Source: Sphingobium sp. (GTDB lineage: Bacteria > Pseudomonadota > Alphaproteobacteria > Sphingomonadales > Sphingomonadaceae). Taken from it: a DNA stretch of 64,000 nucleotides. The first letter of the stretch is position 1, and every line of letters begins with the position of its first letter. The position numbers were made by a program, and so were the translations under genes. Location of the stretch: NCBI GenBank assembly GCA_023266575.1, contig JAHFPV010000001.1:283152-347151 (forward strand). The letters are read 5' to 3'. The notes below the pieces were generated by a model. It saw only the letters and a list, made by a program, of their open reading frames with translations, was not told where the DNA came from and did no database searches. Positions 17,822-26,887 of the stretch are shown one piece after another.

Positions 17822-18781
17822 ATGGAGCATAGGGGGGCGATCGATAAGGAAGCGGGCGACCGGCTCGATTGGGTCGATGTCGCGCGCGGTATCGGCATCC
17901 TTGCCGTCGTGATCGGCCATGTGTGGACGCGCGGGCCGGTGCGCGATGCGCTCTACAGCTTTCACATGCCGCTGTTTTTCATATTGTCGGGAATGCTGTC
18001 GCGGCCGCAGCCGGTCGTGCGTTTCACCCTGCGCCAGTTGGCGAGCCAGATGCGGCCCTATGCCATCTTCCTGACGCTGCTGATCGTCGCGGATCAGATG
18101 ATCGAGCCCATGAAGGGCGGGCGGCCGATTTTTCACCAATGGCCGGGCGATCTGCTGCCCATCCTGCTGGGCGGCTTCTGGCTGCGCGGGCCTTATACGA
18201 TTTTCTGGTTCGTCCCCTGCCTGATGGTCGCGCGCATCCTGTTCAATATCGCGCTGTGCCGTTGGCCCGATCCGTTCGACCGGGGCTGGGTGCTGTTGCT
18301 GGTTCCTGTCACGGGCGCGGCTTATGCGCTGGGCTGGATGACGCAGGCGTCGCCGCTGGGGTTGCTCGCCGTGCCGATGGCGTTCGTGTTGCTCTGGACA
18401 GGTGCGGCGTGGGCGCGGGTCGGCTGGCGCAACGCCATGTTCGGGCTGCTAGCGCTGCTGTCGTTGGCGGGCCTGGCAGGTTGGTTCCCGACGCTCAACA
18501 TGAAGGTCGCCGATTATGGCTGGCCGTTCTTGTCGATCGGGTCGGCGATCGCGACATCGCTGCTGATCGTCGCCATCGCCCGCCGCATCGCGCCCTATGC
18601 CGCACCGCTGGCGTCGCTTGGGCGCGCGTCGCTGGTGATCATGTATCTGCATGTGGCCTTCATCCACTATCTCTCGCCCTATATGGGCAAGACGTGGTTA
18701 CTGGCGATTGCGCTGATCGTGCCATATCTGTTGTGGCGGCTCATCGGCGCCTGTCCACCGGCAAAGCGCATTCTGCTGTAG
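17822..18781 (+). CDS. Acyltransferase family 3 membrane protein
   Basis: About 319 residues with roughly ten membrane segments. The N-terminal LDWVDVARGIGILAVVIGHV block carries the family histidine, and SFHMPLFFILSGML follows. Acyltransferase-3 proteins O-acetylate sugars of surface polysaccharides. The start is uncertain: GTG at 17813 or ATG at 17822, neither with well-spaced Shine-Dalgarno. It is divergent from the pseudouridine synthase gene. Confidence 0.87.
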   Translation: MEHRGAIDKEAGDRLDWVDVARGIGILAVVIGHVWTRGPVRDALYSFHMPLFFILSGMLSRPQPVVRFTLRQLASQMRPYAIFLTLLIVADQMIEPMKGGRPIFHQWPGDLLPILLGGFWLRGPYTIFWFVPCLMVARILFNIALCRWPDPFDRGWVLLLVPVTGAAYALGWMTQASPLGLLAVPMAFVLLWTGAAWARVGWRNAMFGLLALLSLAGLAGWFPTLNMKVADYGWPFLSIGSAIATSLLIVAIARRIAPYAAPLASLGRASLVIMYLHVAFIHYLSPYMGKTWLLAIALIVPYLLWRLIGACPPAKRILL

Positions 18782-18799
18782 TTGAGGCATATTGCCCCG

Positions 18800-18878
18800 C
18801 ATCCGTTCGTTTCGAGCGAAGTCGAGAAACGCTGGCGCTGCGTTACAGTTTCTCGACTTCGCTCGAAACGAACGGATG
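18800..18878. repeat. Perfect ~31-bp inverted repeat (CCGTTCGTTTCGAGCGAAG family)
   Basis: Arms 18800-18830 and 18848-18878 are perfectly complementary around a 17-nt spacer. It lies between the stop of the acyltransferase gene and the stop of aguB. The same core returns at 47058-47129, so this is a dispersed family. It may also act as a bidirectional terminator or RNA-stabilising stem, though no T-run follows. Confidence 0.85.
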
Positions 18879-18913
18879 TTGGTGCTTCAGCCTAAAATCG
18901 CCGTCAGTCTCGT

Positions 18914-19762
18914 TCAGATGTCCTGCGTGATCCGCCCGTAAAGGTCGGGTCGCCGGTCGCGGAAGAAGCCCATGCCTGCGCGGTGGGTGCGCGCCTGCGC
19001 CAGATCGAGCGTCGCGACCAGCGCGCCCAGATCCTTTGCGTCGGCTTCGGCCGCGAAATCGCCCCACTGATCGCTGATGAAGCTGTGGCCGTAGAAGGAC
19101 TGGCCATCCTCCTCGCCGATGCGGTTGGCGGCGATCACCGGCATACAGTTGGACACGGCATGGCCGATCATCGCCCGCCGCCACATTCGGCTGGTGTCGA
19201 GGTCCGCATCATAGGGTTCGGAGCCGATCGCGGTCGGGTAGAACAGCATTTCCGCGCCCATCAGCGCCATCACCCGCGCGCATTCGGGATACCATTGGTC
19301 CCAGCAGATGCCGACGCCGATCGTGCCATATCTGGTCGGCCATACCTTGAAGCCCGTATTGCCGGGGCGAAAATAATATTTTTCCTCGTAGCCCGGCCCG
19401 TCGGGAATATGGCTCTTGCGATAGACGCCCATAATCTCGCCCTGATCGTCAATCATCGCCAGCGAATTATAATGATGTTGCCCGTCGCGCTCAAAAAAGC
19501 TGGTCGGGATGTAGACGCCCAGATCCTTGGCCAGCTTGCGCATTTCCTGCACGGCGGGATGCTCGTCCACCGGCTGCGCCCGCGCGAACAAAGCCTCATC
19601 CTCGACCCGGCAGAAATAGGGCCCCTCGAACAATTCGGGCGGCAGGATGATCTTCGCCCCGCGCGCGGCGGCCTTGGTCACATGGGTCGCGACACGGGCG
19701 ATATTCTCGGCCATGTCGTCGGTGAAGGCGAGTTGTAGCGCGGCAACGGTTACTTTGGTCAT
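18914..19762 (-). CDS. aguB: N-carbamoylputrescine amidase
   Basis: 282 residues of the nitrilase superfamily. The catalytic Glu is in PPELFEGPY, the Lys in YRKSHIPDGPG and the Cys in GICWDQWYPE. It hydrolyses N-carbamoylputrescine to putrescine, CO2 and ammonia, following AguA. The start at 19762 is preceded at six bases by GGTGGG; an ATG six bases earlier overlaps the aguA stop. The two genes are coupled. Confidence 0.95.
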   Translation of the reverse strand: MTKVTVAALQLAFTDDMAENIARVATHVTKAAARGAKIILPPELFEGPYFCRVEDEALFARAQPVDEHPAVQEMRKLAKDLGVYIPTSFFERDGQHHYNSLAMIDDQGEIMGVYRKSHIPDGPGYEEKYYFRPGNTGFKVWPTRYGTIGVGICWDQWYPECARVMALMGAEMLFYPTAIGSEPYDADLDTSRMWRRAMIGHAVSNCMPVIAANRIGEEDGQSFYGHSFISDQWGDFAAEADAKDLGALVATLDLAQARTHRAGMGFFRDRRPDLYGRITQDI

Positions 19763-19764
19763 GG

Positions 19765-20751
19765 TCATCCCACCGAAGGCATTTGCTGGCTGCAACAGTG
19801 GAAGCTGCCGCCGCCCGACAATATGGCATCGCTGCGCAGGCCGACAATATCCCGTCCCGGAAAGAAAGGGGTAAGCGTATCGAGTGCCGCCTGATCATTG
19901 GGCCGGCCATAGATCGGCACGATGACGGCCGCGTTGCCGATATAGAAATTCATATAGCTGGCCGGAATAGCCTCCCCATCCACTATCACCAGCCCCGGCG
20001 AAGGGATGTCCACCACTGTCACGCCATGCGCTTTGGCGCGCGCCCGTGCATCGGCGTAGATCGCCACGTTGGGATCATCATCGGTCGTGGCGATCGGCAG
20101 GGCCAGCAGGCCTTCGCCCACGAAGCGCGCCAGATTGTCGACATGGCCATCGGTATGATCGTTCAGCAACCCGTCGCCCAGCCAGAGCATGTCGGAAAGG
20201 CCAAGGCTCCCGGCCAGCAACGTCTCTATCTTGCCGCGATCCAGATCAGGATTGCGATTGGGGTTCAGTAGGCATTGTTCGGTCGTCACGAACAGGCCGG
20301 TGCCATCGGTATCGACCGCGCCGCCCTCGAATATCCAATGTTGCGTCGATGTCGGCAGGCCGGTGGTCGCCGCCAGCCGTGCGCCTATATCCTCGTCGCC
20401 CGGCATCTGATATTTGCCGCCCCAGCCGTTGAAGTCGAAATCGACCAGCGCCCGCGCATTGCCATCCAGCACCGCGATCGGCGCGGTGTCGCGCAGCCAG
20501 ACGTCGCCTAATCTCTGTTCGACGATCGCGACGCCTGGCGCAACCAAGGCCCGCGCCGCGTCCGCATCGGCGGCATTGGCGACAACGAGCCGGACATGTT
20601 CGCCCTTGCCCCCGGCATGAAGTGCGCTGGCAAAGGCGGCGATTTGCGCTCGCGCTTCCTCGAACGCGCCGGGCCATTCGGCAGGGTTGGTCGGAAAGCC
20701 GATCCAGGTCCAGTCGTGCGGCGCCCATTCGGCAGGCATACGGAATGTCAT
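19765..20751 (-). CDS. aguA: Agmatine deiminase
   Basis: 328 residues, slightly short for the family. It converts agmatine to N-carbamoylputrescine and ammonia. The guanidine-binding DTAPI and DFDFNGWGGKY, the catalytic histidine region DHTDGHVDN, and the nucleophile cysteine near the C-terminus in SGGGSFHCCSQQ are all present. With aguB it forms a two-step putrescine route from decarboxylated arginine. No arginine decarboxylase is seen in this window. Confidence 0.95.
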   Translation of the reverse strand: MTFRMPAEWAPHDWTWIGFPTNPAEWPGAFEEARAQIAAFASALHAGGKGEHVRLVVANAADADAARALVAPGVAIVEQRLGDVWLRDTAPIAVLDGNARALVDFDFNGWGGKYQMPGDEDIGARLAATTGLPTSTQHWIFEGGAVDTDGTGLFVTTEQCLLNPNRNPDLDRGKIETLLAGSLGLSDMLWLGDGLLNDHTDGHVDNLARFVGEGLLALPIATTDDDPNVAIYADARARAKAHGVTVVDIPSPGLVIVDGEAIPASYMNFYIGNAAVIVPIYGRPNDQAALDTLTPFFPGRDIVGLRSDAILSGGGSFHCCSQQMPSVG

Positions 20752-20782
20752 CTGTCTGTCCTCACTCGGCAGTCGCGGCGAT

Positions 20783-20812
20783 GCGTGATATTATGGGGCG
20801 TGATATTATGGG
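20783..20812. repeat. Perfect 2 x 15-bp tandem repeat in a divergent intergenic region
   Basis: GCGTGATATTATGGG occurs twice head-to-tail (20783-20797 and 20798-20812), between the aguA start at 20751 and the DUF6265 gene start at 20866. Each copy contains a TATTAT hexamer that could act as a -10 element. Purpose unknown. Confidence 0.6.
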
Positions 20813-20865
20813 TCGGGGCGCTCCATAGCGTGGCGCGTCCGGTCTGGACAGGGGGAGAGCGGATC

Positions 20866-21309
20866 ATGCGCGCACTAATCATGAGCCTCATGCTGGCGAT
20901 GACGCCTTTGACGGCGCAAGCGGACGAGCTGCCCGGCTGGATTGCGGGGGCATGGGTCGAACGCAACGGTGAGAGCTGGTCGGAGGAGTATTGGTCCGGC
21001 CCGCGCGGCGGTATATTGCTGGGCGCGGCGCGCACGGGGAAGGGGGAGACGCTGGAATTCTGGGAACAGACCCGCATCCAGATCGACCCCGACGGCAGCA
21101 TCGCCTTTTATGCGTCGCCCAAGGGCGCGCGCGCCGCACGTTTCGCCATCGAATCGCAGAGCGCGACGGAGATCGTGTTTGCGGACGCCACCCATGATTA
21201 TCCCCAGCGCATCCGCTACTGGCGCGACGGCAAGCTGCTCAAGGCCGAAATCTCGAAGATCGACGGCAGCGAAAAGCAAAGCTGGTCCTATGCGCCGATG
21301 GGGGAGTAA
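20866..21309 (+). CDS. Secreted DUF6265-family protein
   Basis: 147 residues with a signal peptide ending near TAQA-D (about residue 20). The conserved core matches DUF6265: LPGWIAGAW, an EEYWSGPRGG block and THDYPQRI(R)Y. These are lipocalin-like beta proteins of unknown function. The ATG at 20866 has a GGGGGAGAG ribosome site; the longer open frame upstream has no coding character. Confidence 0.8.
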   Translation: MRALIMSLMLAMTPLTAQADELPGWIAGAWVERNGESWSEEYWSGPRGGILLGAARTGKGETLEFWEQTRIQIDPDGSIAFYASPKGARAARFAIESQSATEIVFADATHDYPQRIRYWRDGKLLKAEISKIDGSEKQSWSYAPMGE

Positions 21310-21331
21310 ACTGTCCTGCCAAATGAGCGAC

Positions 21332-21397
21332 GTGCTCCCGCGCAGGCGGGAGCCCATTTGAGACCTTGGAACTGGGCTCCCGCCTGCGCGGGAGCAC
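21332..21397. repeat. Perfect 25-bp inverted repeat between convergent genes
   Basis: Arms 21332-21356 and 21373-21397 are perfect complements around a 16-nt spacer. Each arm contains a smaller CTCCCGC/GCGGGAG palindrome. It lies between the stops of the DUF6265 gene and the M28 peptidase gene. It belongs to the intergenic palindrome type common in sphingomonads and may double as a terminator stem. Confidence 0.85.
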
Positions 21398-21407
21398 CGG
21401 GCAGCCC

Positions 21408-23096
21408 TTATTTCCCCGCCCGATCCTTGTCGCGGATGCCCCGGAATTCGTCGCCTTCGACCCAGTTGGGCCAGTCGCTGCCGGTCGCCAGGTCGCGGCC
21501 CACGCTATAGTAAAGCTTCAGGTCGGCCAGCACCCCGGTCCAGTCCCAATTGGGATCATATTCATCCTTGGGTCCATGATAGCGGTTCTTGGTATAATCT
21601 TCCGCCGCGGCCATGCCTGCTGCCGTGCCGCCATTGACCAGATCCTCGCCACCCTCGAAATAAAGCATCGGCAGGCCATGCTTGGCGAAGCTGAAATGAT
21701 CCGAGCGGTAATAATAGCCCTTCTCCGGGGTCGGCTCCAAAGTCGCGACGCGGCCCTGCGCGCCCAGCGCCCGGTCGAGATAGGCGTCGAGTTGCGATTT
21801 GCCCTTGCCGATCACCACGACATTCTTGGCAAGACCCGCGACCGAGAGTGCGTCCATATTTACGCCGCCCACGGTCTGGCTGAACGGGAACACCGGATTG
21901 CTGCCATAATAGGCTGAACCCAGCAGTCCGGATTCCTCCGCCGTCACTGCCAGAAACACCTGGCTGCGGTCGGTCGGCCCGGCCTTCACATTGGCCTGCG
22001 CCAGCGCCACCAGCGCCGCGGTGCCGGTCGCATTGTCGACTGCGCCGTTGCAGATGTCGTCGCCATCGGGTGCGGCCTGGCAGCGGCCCAGATGGTCCCA
22101 ATGGGCGCTGTAGAGGACATACTCGTCCGGTCGCGTCCTGCCGGGCAGCAATGCCACGACATTTTTCGACATATGTTTGCGCAGCTCATTGTCGAACGAC
22201 ACCGACGCCTTGACCGCGCCCAGCGGCACCGCCTTGAACCCCGGCTTTTTCGCCGCCGCCATCTGGGCGGTCAGGTCCAGCCCGGCGCTGGCGAACAGGG
22301 CCGCTGCCTTGTCCTTCTGTATCCAGCCGATCGCGGCGGAAAGGCCCGCATTACCGTCCGCGCTGTCGGCGACATGCTGCGCCCCGGTCCAGCTCGACTG
22401 CACGACATTCCAGCCATAGGCGGCCGGCACCGTGTCATGCACGATGATCGCGGCGGCTGCGCCCTGCCGCGCGGCTTCCTCATATTTATAGGTCCAGCGG
22501 CCATAATAGGTCATCGCCCGGCCATTGAACGGCCCGGTCAGCCCCGGCGTTTCATAATCGGGATCATTGACCAGGATGATGACCGTCTTGCCCTTCACAT
22601 CGACCCCGGCATAATCGTTCCACCCCTTTTCAGGCGCGTTGATGCCATAGCCGACGAACACCACCGGGCTGTCCTTGACCGCAATTTTCGGCTGGGTGGT
22701 GCGATAGGCGCCGACGACCATTTTCGGGCCATAGGTGGCGCTGACCGCGCTCTTCCCTCCGGTGAAGCTGAGCGGTGACACATTCTTCGCGTTGATCTCG
22801 ACCAGCGGCACATCCTGAAACCAGCTGCCCTTGTTGCCTGGTTTCAGGCCCAGCTTGCCGAACTCGGCGGCGAGCAGCGCCAGCGTCTTTTCCTCGCCCG
22901 CAGAACCGGGCGCGCGGCCTTCATAGCCGTCCGACGACAATTCCTTCACCAGCCGCTTCATCGTGTCGATCGACGGCTCGACCGCAGCCGGAGCCTTGGC
23001 GGATGCCGACGCAGGCGGCGCATCGGCACCGTCGCTGGTGCAGGCGGTGAGTGGCAGGGCCAGGGTGGCCGCAAGGGCCAGCAAAGACGTTCGCAT
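21408..23096 (-). CDS. M28-family metallopeptidase, lipoprotein
   Basis: 562 residues from the ATG at 23096, with GAGGG upstream. A lipobox, LTAC, places the mature N-terminal cysteine near residue 19, so it is probably outer-membrane anchored. A PA-like insert lies in the first half. The co-catalytic zinc set is intact: SAHWDHLG, GAVDNATGTAAL, TAEESGLLGS, VNMDAL and SDHFSFAKHG. Such enzymes are aminopeptidases acting on peptides outside the cytoplasm. It is divergent from an S9 peptidase gene, suggesting a shared role in peptide use. Confidence 0.93.
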   Translation of the reverse strand: MRTSLLALAATLALPLTACTSDGADAPPASASAKAPAAVEPSIDTMKRLVKELSSDGYEGRAPGSAGEEKTLALLAAEFGKLGLKPGNKGSWFQDVPLVEINAKNVSPLSFTGGKSAVSATYGPKMVVGAYRTTQPKIAVKDSPVVFVGYGINAPEKGWNDYAGVDVKGKTVIILVNDPDYETPGLTGPFNGRAMTYYGRWTYKYEEAARQGAAAAIIVHDTVPAAYGWNVVQSSWTGAQHVADSADGNAGLSAAIGWIQKDKAAALFASAGLDLTAQMAAAKKPGFKAVPLGAVKASVSFDNELRKHMSKNVVALLPGRTRPDEYVLYSAHWDHLGRCQAAPDGDDICNGAVDNATGTAALVALAQANVKAGPTDRSQVFLAVTAEESGLLGSAYYGSNPVFPFSQTVGGVNMDALSVAGLAKNVVVIGKGKSQLDAYLDRALGAQGRVATLEPTPEKGYYYRSDHFSFAKHGLPMLYFEGGEDLVNGGTAAGMAAAEDYTKNRYHGPKDEYDPNWDWTGVLADLKLYYSVGRDLATGSDWPNWVEGDEFRGIRDKDRAGK

Positions 23097-23248
23097 CAGG
23101 GCATATCCCTCAAAAAAATCATTGTTATACGATTGTGATGTCCCGTGATGCCATTGTGCGAGGGCAAGGGCAAGCAAGGGGATTGCGCCATTCTACGGCT
23201 TCGCTTAGCCCCTGAACCAACAGGAAGAATTTGGGGGCAAGGCGGGGC

Positions 23249-25228
23249 ATGATCCGTTTCGATAAGGCAATGATAACGGCGCTACTGGCGGCTGGAACCG
23301 CGCAGGGCGCACTCGCCCAGACCCAGCCTGATGACCTTGCCAAGGCCTTTGGCGCGCGGGAGACGGTGATCGACGGCAGCCTGTCGGCAGATGGGCAGAA
23401 GATCGCGCTGATCGCCGCCGGGCCGGGGCGCACGACGCGCGCCTATGTCCTGGACGCGAAAGAGGGTGCGGAGCCGGTCGTCATTGCGAATACCGACGGC
23501 AAGCCTAATTATCTCAGCCGCTGCGATTGGGTCGGGACCGACCGGTTGGCATGTCAGATTTATGGCGAACAGCGTTATAATGATGATGTCTATGGTGCCA
23601 GCAACATGTTCGCCGTGGATGCGAGCGGCGGCAATGCCAAGCTGCTAAGCCAGAGGCGCGGTGCGAATGCCTTGAACGTGGATTTTCGTGGCGGCACCAT
23701 CGTCGACCTGTTGCCGGCGGAAGACGGGCAGATATTGATGACCCGATCTTACGTGCCTGAGGCCAAGATCGGCAGTCTGGTCGAAAAGAAGCTGGATGGG
23801 CTGGGTGTCGACCGGATCGACACGCGCAGCGGTTCCAGCAAGCGGATCGAACAGCCGCAGACCTTGGCTGTCGCCTATATCTCCGATGGACATGGTGCCA
23901 TTCGCGTCATGGGGATTCAGGAGAATAAAGGGTCGGGATACGCGAAAGGAACCTACAAATTTCTCTACCGGCCGATTGGCAGATCGGGGTGGAGCGACCT
24001 GTCAGTCTATGACACGCGAGATAGAAGCGGTTTCTACCCGCTTGCCGTCGATGCAGACAAGAATATCGCCTACGGTTTTGAACGGACGAACGGTCGCAAC
24101 GCGGTTGTGACGATGGCACTCGACGGCAGTCTTGAGAAAACGGTGCTGTTCTCGCACCCTCGCGTCGACGTGGACGGATTAGTCAGGGTCGGGCGAGATC
24201 GGCGCGTCGTGGGTGTCAGCTATTCCGACGAATATAACGAAACCGTCTATTTCGACGACAAGATCAAATCGCTGGTGGCCTCGCTCGGCAAGGCGCTGGG
24301 CGGCAAGACTGCCCACATCAGCGACATGAGCAAAGATGGCAACCGTGTGCTCCTGTGGGCCGGGAGCGACGTCGATCCTGGGCAATATTATCTGTTCGAT
24401 CGCGCCGCTCGAAAATTGTCGCCGGTCATGCCGGATCGGCCCGAATTGGCTGGGCGGACTCTCGCCGTCATGAAGACCATCAGCTACAAGGCTGGCGATG
24501 GCACGATGATCCCGGCCTATCTGACCCTGCCGCCGGGCAAGGAGAGTGCCAAGGGATTGCACGCGATCGTCATGCCGCATGGTGGCCCGGAGTCGCGCGA
24601 CGAATGGGGCTTCGACTGGATGGTCCAATATTTCGCCGCGCGCGGTTTCGCGGTCATTCAACCGCAGTTCCGCGGTTCCTATGGTTTTGGTGAGTCCTGG
24701 ATTCTCAGCAACGGCTTCAAATCATGGCGTACGGCCATTGGCGACGTCGTGGATTCCGGGCGTTGGCTCGTCGCCCAAGGGATCGCGGATCCCGCGAAGC
24801 TGACCATCTTCGGCTGGTCCTACGGCGGCTACGCGGCTTTGCAGGCGCAGGCGATCGACCCTGCGCTTTTCAAGGCGGTGGTCGCGGTCGCGCCGGTGAC
24901 GGACCTTGGCGACATGTCGCGCCGCCGGCGCTTCTGGGGCGATTTCTTCCTGCAACAGGATTATTTGGGCAGCGGCAAGCTGGCCGAACAGGCTTCCCCC
25001 GCCAACCATGCCGCAGAGTTTCGCGCACCCGTCCTGATGTTCCATGGCACTGACGATGGCAATGTCGACATCAGCCAGGCAAAGATCATGCAAGGCAAGC
25101 TGGAAGGCGCAGGCAAGCGTAGCCAACTCGTCATTTATGATGGGCTGACCCACAGCCTGAACGACAGCGATGCCCGCGCCGATATGTTGCAGCAGAGTGC
25201 CGACTTCCTGCTCGCGGCGGGGAAGTAG
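23249..25228 (+). CDS. Secreted S9-family serine peptidase (prolyl oligopeptidase-like)
   Basis: 659 residues from the ATG at 23249 with GGCGGGG upstream. A signal peptide ends near GALA-Q. A beta-propeller makes up about 30-400. The alpha/beta-hydrolase domain begins near MIPAYLTLPPG, with oxyanion region MPHGGPESRD, nucleophile GWSYGGY, acid in GTDDGNVD and histidine in DGLTHSLND. It cleaves short peptides in the periplasm or outside. The closest type is the acylaminoacyl/dipeptidyl peptidase group, and the bond specificity is open. Confidence 0.93.
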   Translation: MIRFDKAMITALLAAGTAQGALAQTQPDDLAKAFGARETVIDGSLSADGQKIALIAAGPGRTTRAYVLDAKEGAEPVVIANTDGKPNYLSRCDWVGTDRLACQIYGEQRYNDDVYGASNMFAVDASGGNAKLLSQRRGANALNVDFRGGTIVDLLPAEDGQILMTRSYVPEAKIGSLVEKKLDGLGVDRIDTRSGSSKRIEQPQTLAVAYISDGHGAIRVMGIQENKGSGYAKGTYKFLYRPIGRSGWSDLSVYDTRDRSGFYPLAVDADKNIAYGFERTNGRNAVVTMALDGSLEKTVLFSHPRVDVDGLVRVGRDRRVVGVSYSDEYNETVYFDDKIKSLVASLGKALGGKTAHISDMSKDGNRVLLWAGSDVDPGQYYLFDRAARKLSPVMPDRPELAGRTLAVMKTISYKAGDGTMIPAYLTLPPGKESAKGLHAIVMPHGGPESRDEWGFDWMVQYFAARGFAVIQPQFRGSYGFGESWILSNGFKSWRTAIGDVVDSGRWLVAQGIADPAKLTIFGWSYGGYAALQAQAIDPALFKAVVAVAPVTDLGDMSRRRRFWGDFFLQQDYLGSGKLAEQASPANHAAEFRAPVLMFHGTDDGNVDISQAKIMQGKLEGAGKRSQLVIYDGLTHSLNDSDARADMLQQSADFLLAAGK

Positions 25229-25234
25229 CCACGT

Positions 25235-25275
25235 AAAAAAGGAGGCTGGCGCACAGTCCCGGCGCGCCAGCCTCC
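25235..25275 (-). terminator. Rho-independent terminator of wrbA
   Basis: A perfect 12-bp stem, GGAGGCTGGCGC (25241-25252) with GCGCCAGCCTCC (25264-25275), is followed on the minus strand by six T residues (25240-25235). It lies 80 bases beyond the wrbA stop. Confidence 0.9.
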
Positions 25276-25354
25276 TGCCGCTTGCCTTAACCTTTGGTAC
25301 GACCCGGAGGCTCGGCAGCTGCAATCGCTAGACGATGTGATCAGTCGATAACCG

Positions 25355-25954
25355 TCAGCCGTGCAGCTTGATCGCGGTTTCGGCGATGCGGCGGCCCTGA
25401 TAGCGGGCGCCGTCCAGTTCCTCTTCCGACGGCTGGCGGCTGCCATCGCCATCGGCCAGCGTGGTCGCGCCATAGGGCGATCCGCCGCGCACCTTGTCCA
25501 CGCCCATCTGGCCCTGGAAACCATAGTCCAGACCCACGATGGTCATGCCGAAATGCAGCAGGTTGGTGATGATCGAGAAGAGCGTGGTTTCCTGCCCGCC
25601 ATGCTGGCTGGCGGTCGAGGTGAAGGCACCGCCGACCTTGCCGTTCAATGCGCCACGCGCCCACAGCCCACCGGCCTGATCGAGGAAGGCGGCCATCTGG
25701 CTCGACATCCGGCCAAAGCGGGTGCCGGTGCCGATGACGATTGCGTCATAGTCCGCCAGTTCCGGGACGGTTGCGACGGGGGCATCCTGATCCAGCTTGA
25801 AATGGGCGTTCTTGGCGACTTCGAGCGGCGCGGTTTCGGGTACGCGCTTGATATCGACCTGAGCGCCAGCCGCGGCTACGCCTTCGGCAACGGCCTTGGC
25901 CATCGTTTCGATATGACCGTAGGAGGAATAATAGAGAACCAGAACCTTAGCCAT
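25355..25954 (-). CDS. wrbA: NAD(P)H:quinone oxidoreductase type IV, WrbA
   Basis: 199 residues with a flavodoxin fold. The FMN phosphate loop is [12 protein letters not shown]. The aromatic FMN contact block [12 protein letters not shown] and the [12 protein letters not shown] loop are characteristic of WrbA. It catalyses two-electron quinone reduction, limiting redox cycling. Single gene, followed by its own terminator. Confidence 0.95.
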   Translation of the reverse strand: MAKVLVLYYSSYGHIETMAKAVAEGVAAAGAQVDIKRVPETAPLEVAKNAHFKLDQDAPVATVPELADYDAIVIGTGTRFGRMSSQMAAFLDQAGGLWARGALNGKVGGAFTSTASQHGGQETTLFSIITNLLHFGMTIVGLDYGFQGQMGVDKVRGGSPYGATTLADGDGSRQPSEEELDGARYQGRRIAETAIKLHG

Positions 25955-26061
25955 GATGTGTCTCCTTATAGGGTGGAAAGAGGGTGCCGCCCGCGCAAGG
26001 GGAGGGGGAGGGTGCGCGGGCGGCGGCCGGCCCGTCCGGGGGGAAGGACGGGCCGGTAACT

Positions 26062-26781
26062 TCAGATGCTATCGACCAGGACGATTTCGGTGTCCTCGAT
26101 CGCGGTGATGGTGATGGGCGCGCCGCCGATGATCGCCGCGCCGTCCCGTGCCTCGAGCGTCTCACCGTCGATGCTGATCCGTCCCGTGGCGGGCACGAGA
26201 TAGAGGTGGCGGCCGTCCGCGCTGTCATAGGTTACGCTGTCGCCCGCCCGGATGGTTCCGCCGAGCAGGCGGGCATCGGCGCGGATGCGCAGGGCTTCTG
26301 TGTCCTCGTCATAGCCGCTGGCCAGCACAACCAGCTTGCCCGACCGATCATCCTTGGGAAACGGCTTGGCACCCCAGCTTGGGCTGCCGCCGCGTGCGCG
26401 CGGGATGACCCAGATCTGGAACAAAGTGGTGGTCTCATCCTCCAGATTATATTCCGCGTGACGAATGCCGGTGCCGGCCGACATCACCTGAACATCGCCC
26501 GCTTCGGTGCGGCCCTGATTGCCCAGGCTGTCCTTGTGCGTGATCGCGCCGGTGCGGACATAGGTGATGATTTCCATGTCGGCATGGGGGTGGGGCGGGA
26601 AGCCCGAACGCGGGCCGATCTCATCATCATTCCACACCCGGATCGCGCCCCAGTTCATGCGGTCCTCGTCATGATAGTCGGCGAACGAAAAATGGTGCCG
26701 TGCGTTCAGCCAGCCATGATCGGCATGGCCCAGCGACGCGAAGGGGCGGCGCTCGATACGGTTTGCGGTGTGCGTGTTCAT
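26062..26781 (-). CDS. Pirin-family protein (possible quercetin 2,3-dioxygenase)
   Basis: 239 residues from the ATG at 26781 with AAGGAT upstream. The N-terminal cupin carries the pirin metal ligands [20 protein letters not shown] and a glutamate in the same strand. A degenerate second cupin follows. Bacterial pirins such as YhhW have quercetinase activity; the natural substrate is unknown. It is divergent from a LysR regulator with paired GTTTC/GAAAC palindromes between, suggesting that regulator controls it. Confidence 0.9.
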   Translation of the reverse strand: MNTHTANRIERRPFASLGHADHGWLNARHHFSFADYHDEDRMNWGAIRVWNDDEIGPRSGFPPHPHADMEIITYVRTGAITHKDSLGNQGRTEAGDVQVMSAGTGIRHAEYNLEDETTTLFQIWVIPRARGGSPSWGAKPFPKDDRSGKLVVLASGYDEDTEALRIRADARLLGGTIRAGDSVTYDSADGRHLYLVPATGRISIDGETLEARDGAAIIGGAPITITAIEDTEIVLVDSI

Positions 26782-26848
26782 ATCCTTGCCTTTCCGAATA
26801 TCGACCGGACATTCCGGCTTGCTTTCCGCTAATCTAGTCATCAGGATC

Positions 26849-26884
26849 GTTTCCGAAACACGCAGCATTGAAACGGATTGTTTC
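26849..26884. promoter_or_regulatory. Paired GTTTC/GAAAC palindromes between pirin and LysR genes
   Basis: GTTTC-c-GAAAC (26849-26859) and GAAAC-ggatt-GTTTC (26870-26884) are two perfect 5-bp-arm dyads in opposite orientation within 36 bp. They lie directly upstream of the LysR start (26888) and in the divergent promoter of the pirin gene. LysR operators are usually such dyads, so these are the candidate binding sites. Confidence 0.5.
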
Positions 26885-26887
26885 CCC

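Noticed and set aside
20596-20865. In-frame extension upstream of the DUF6265 protein
   Set aside because: It overlaps the aguA start region and contains the tandem repeat. The ATG at 20866 has a strong ribosome site and begins a signal peptide.
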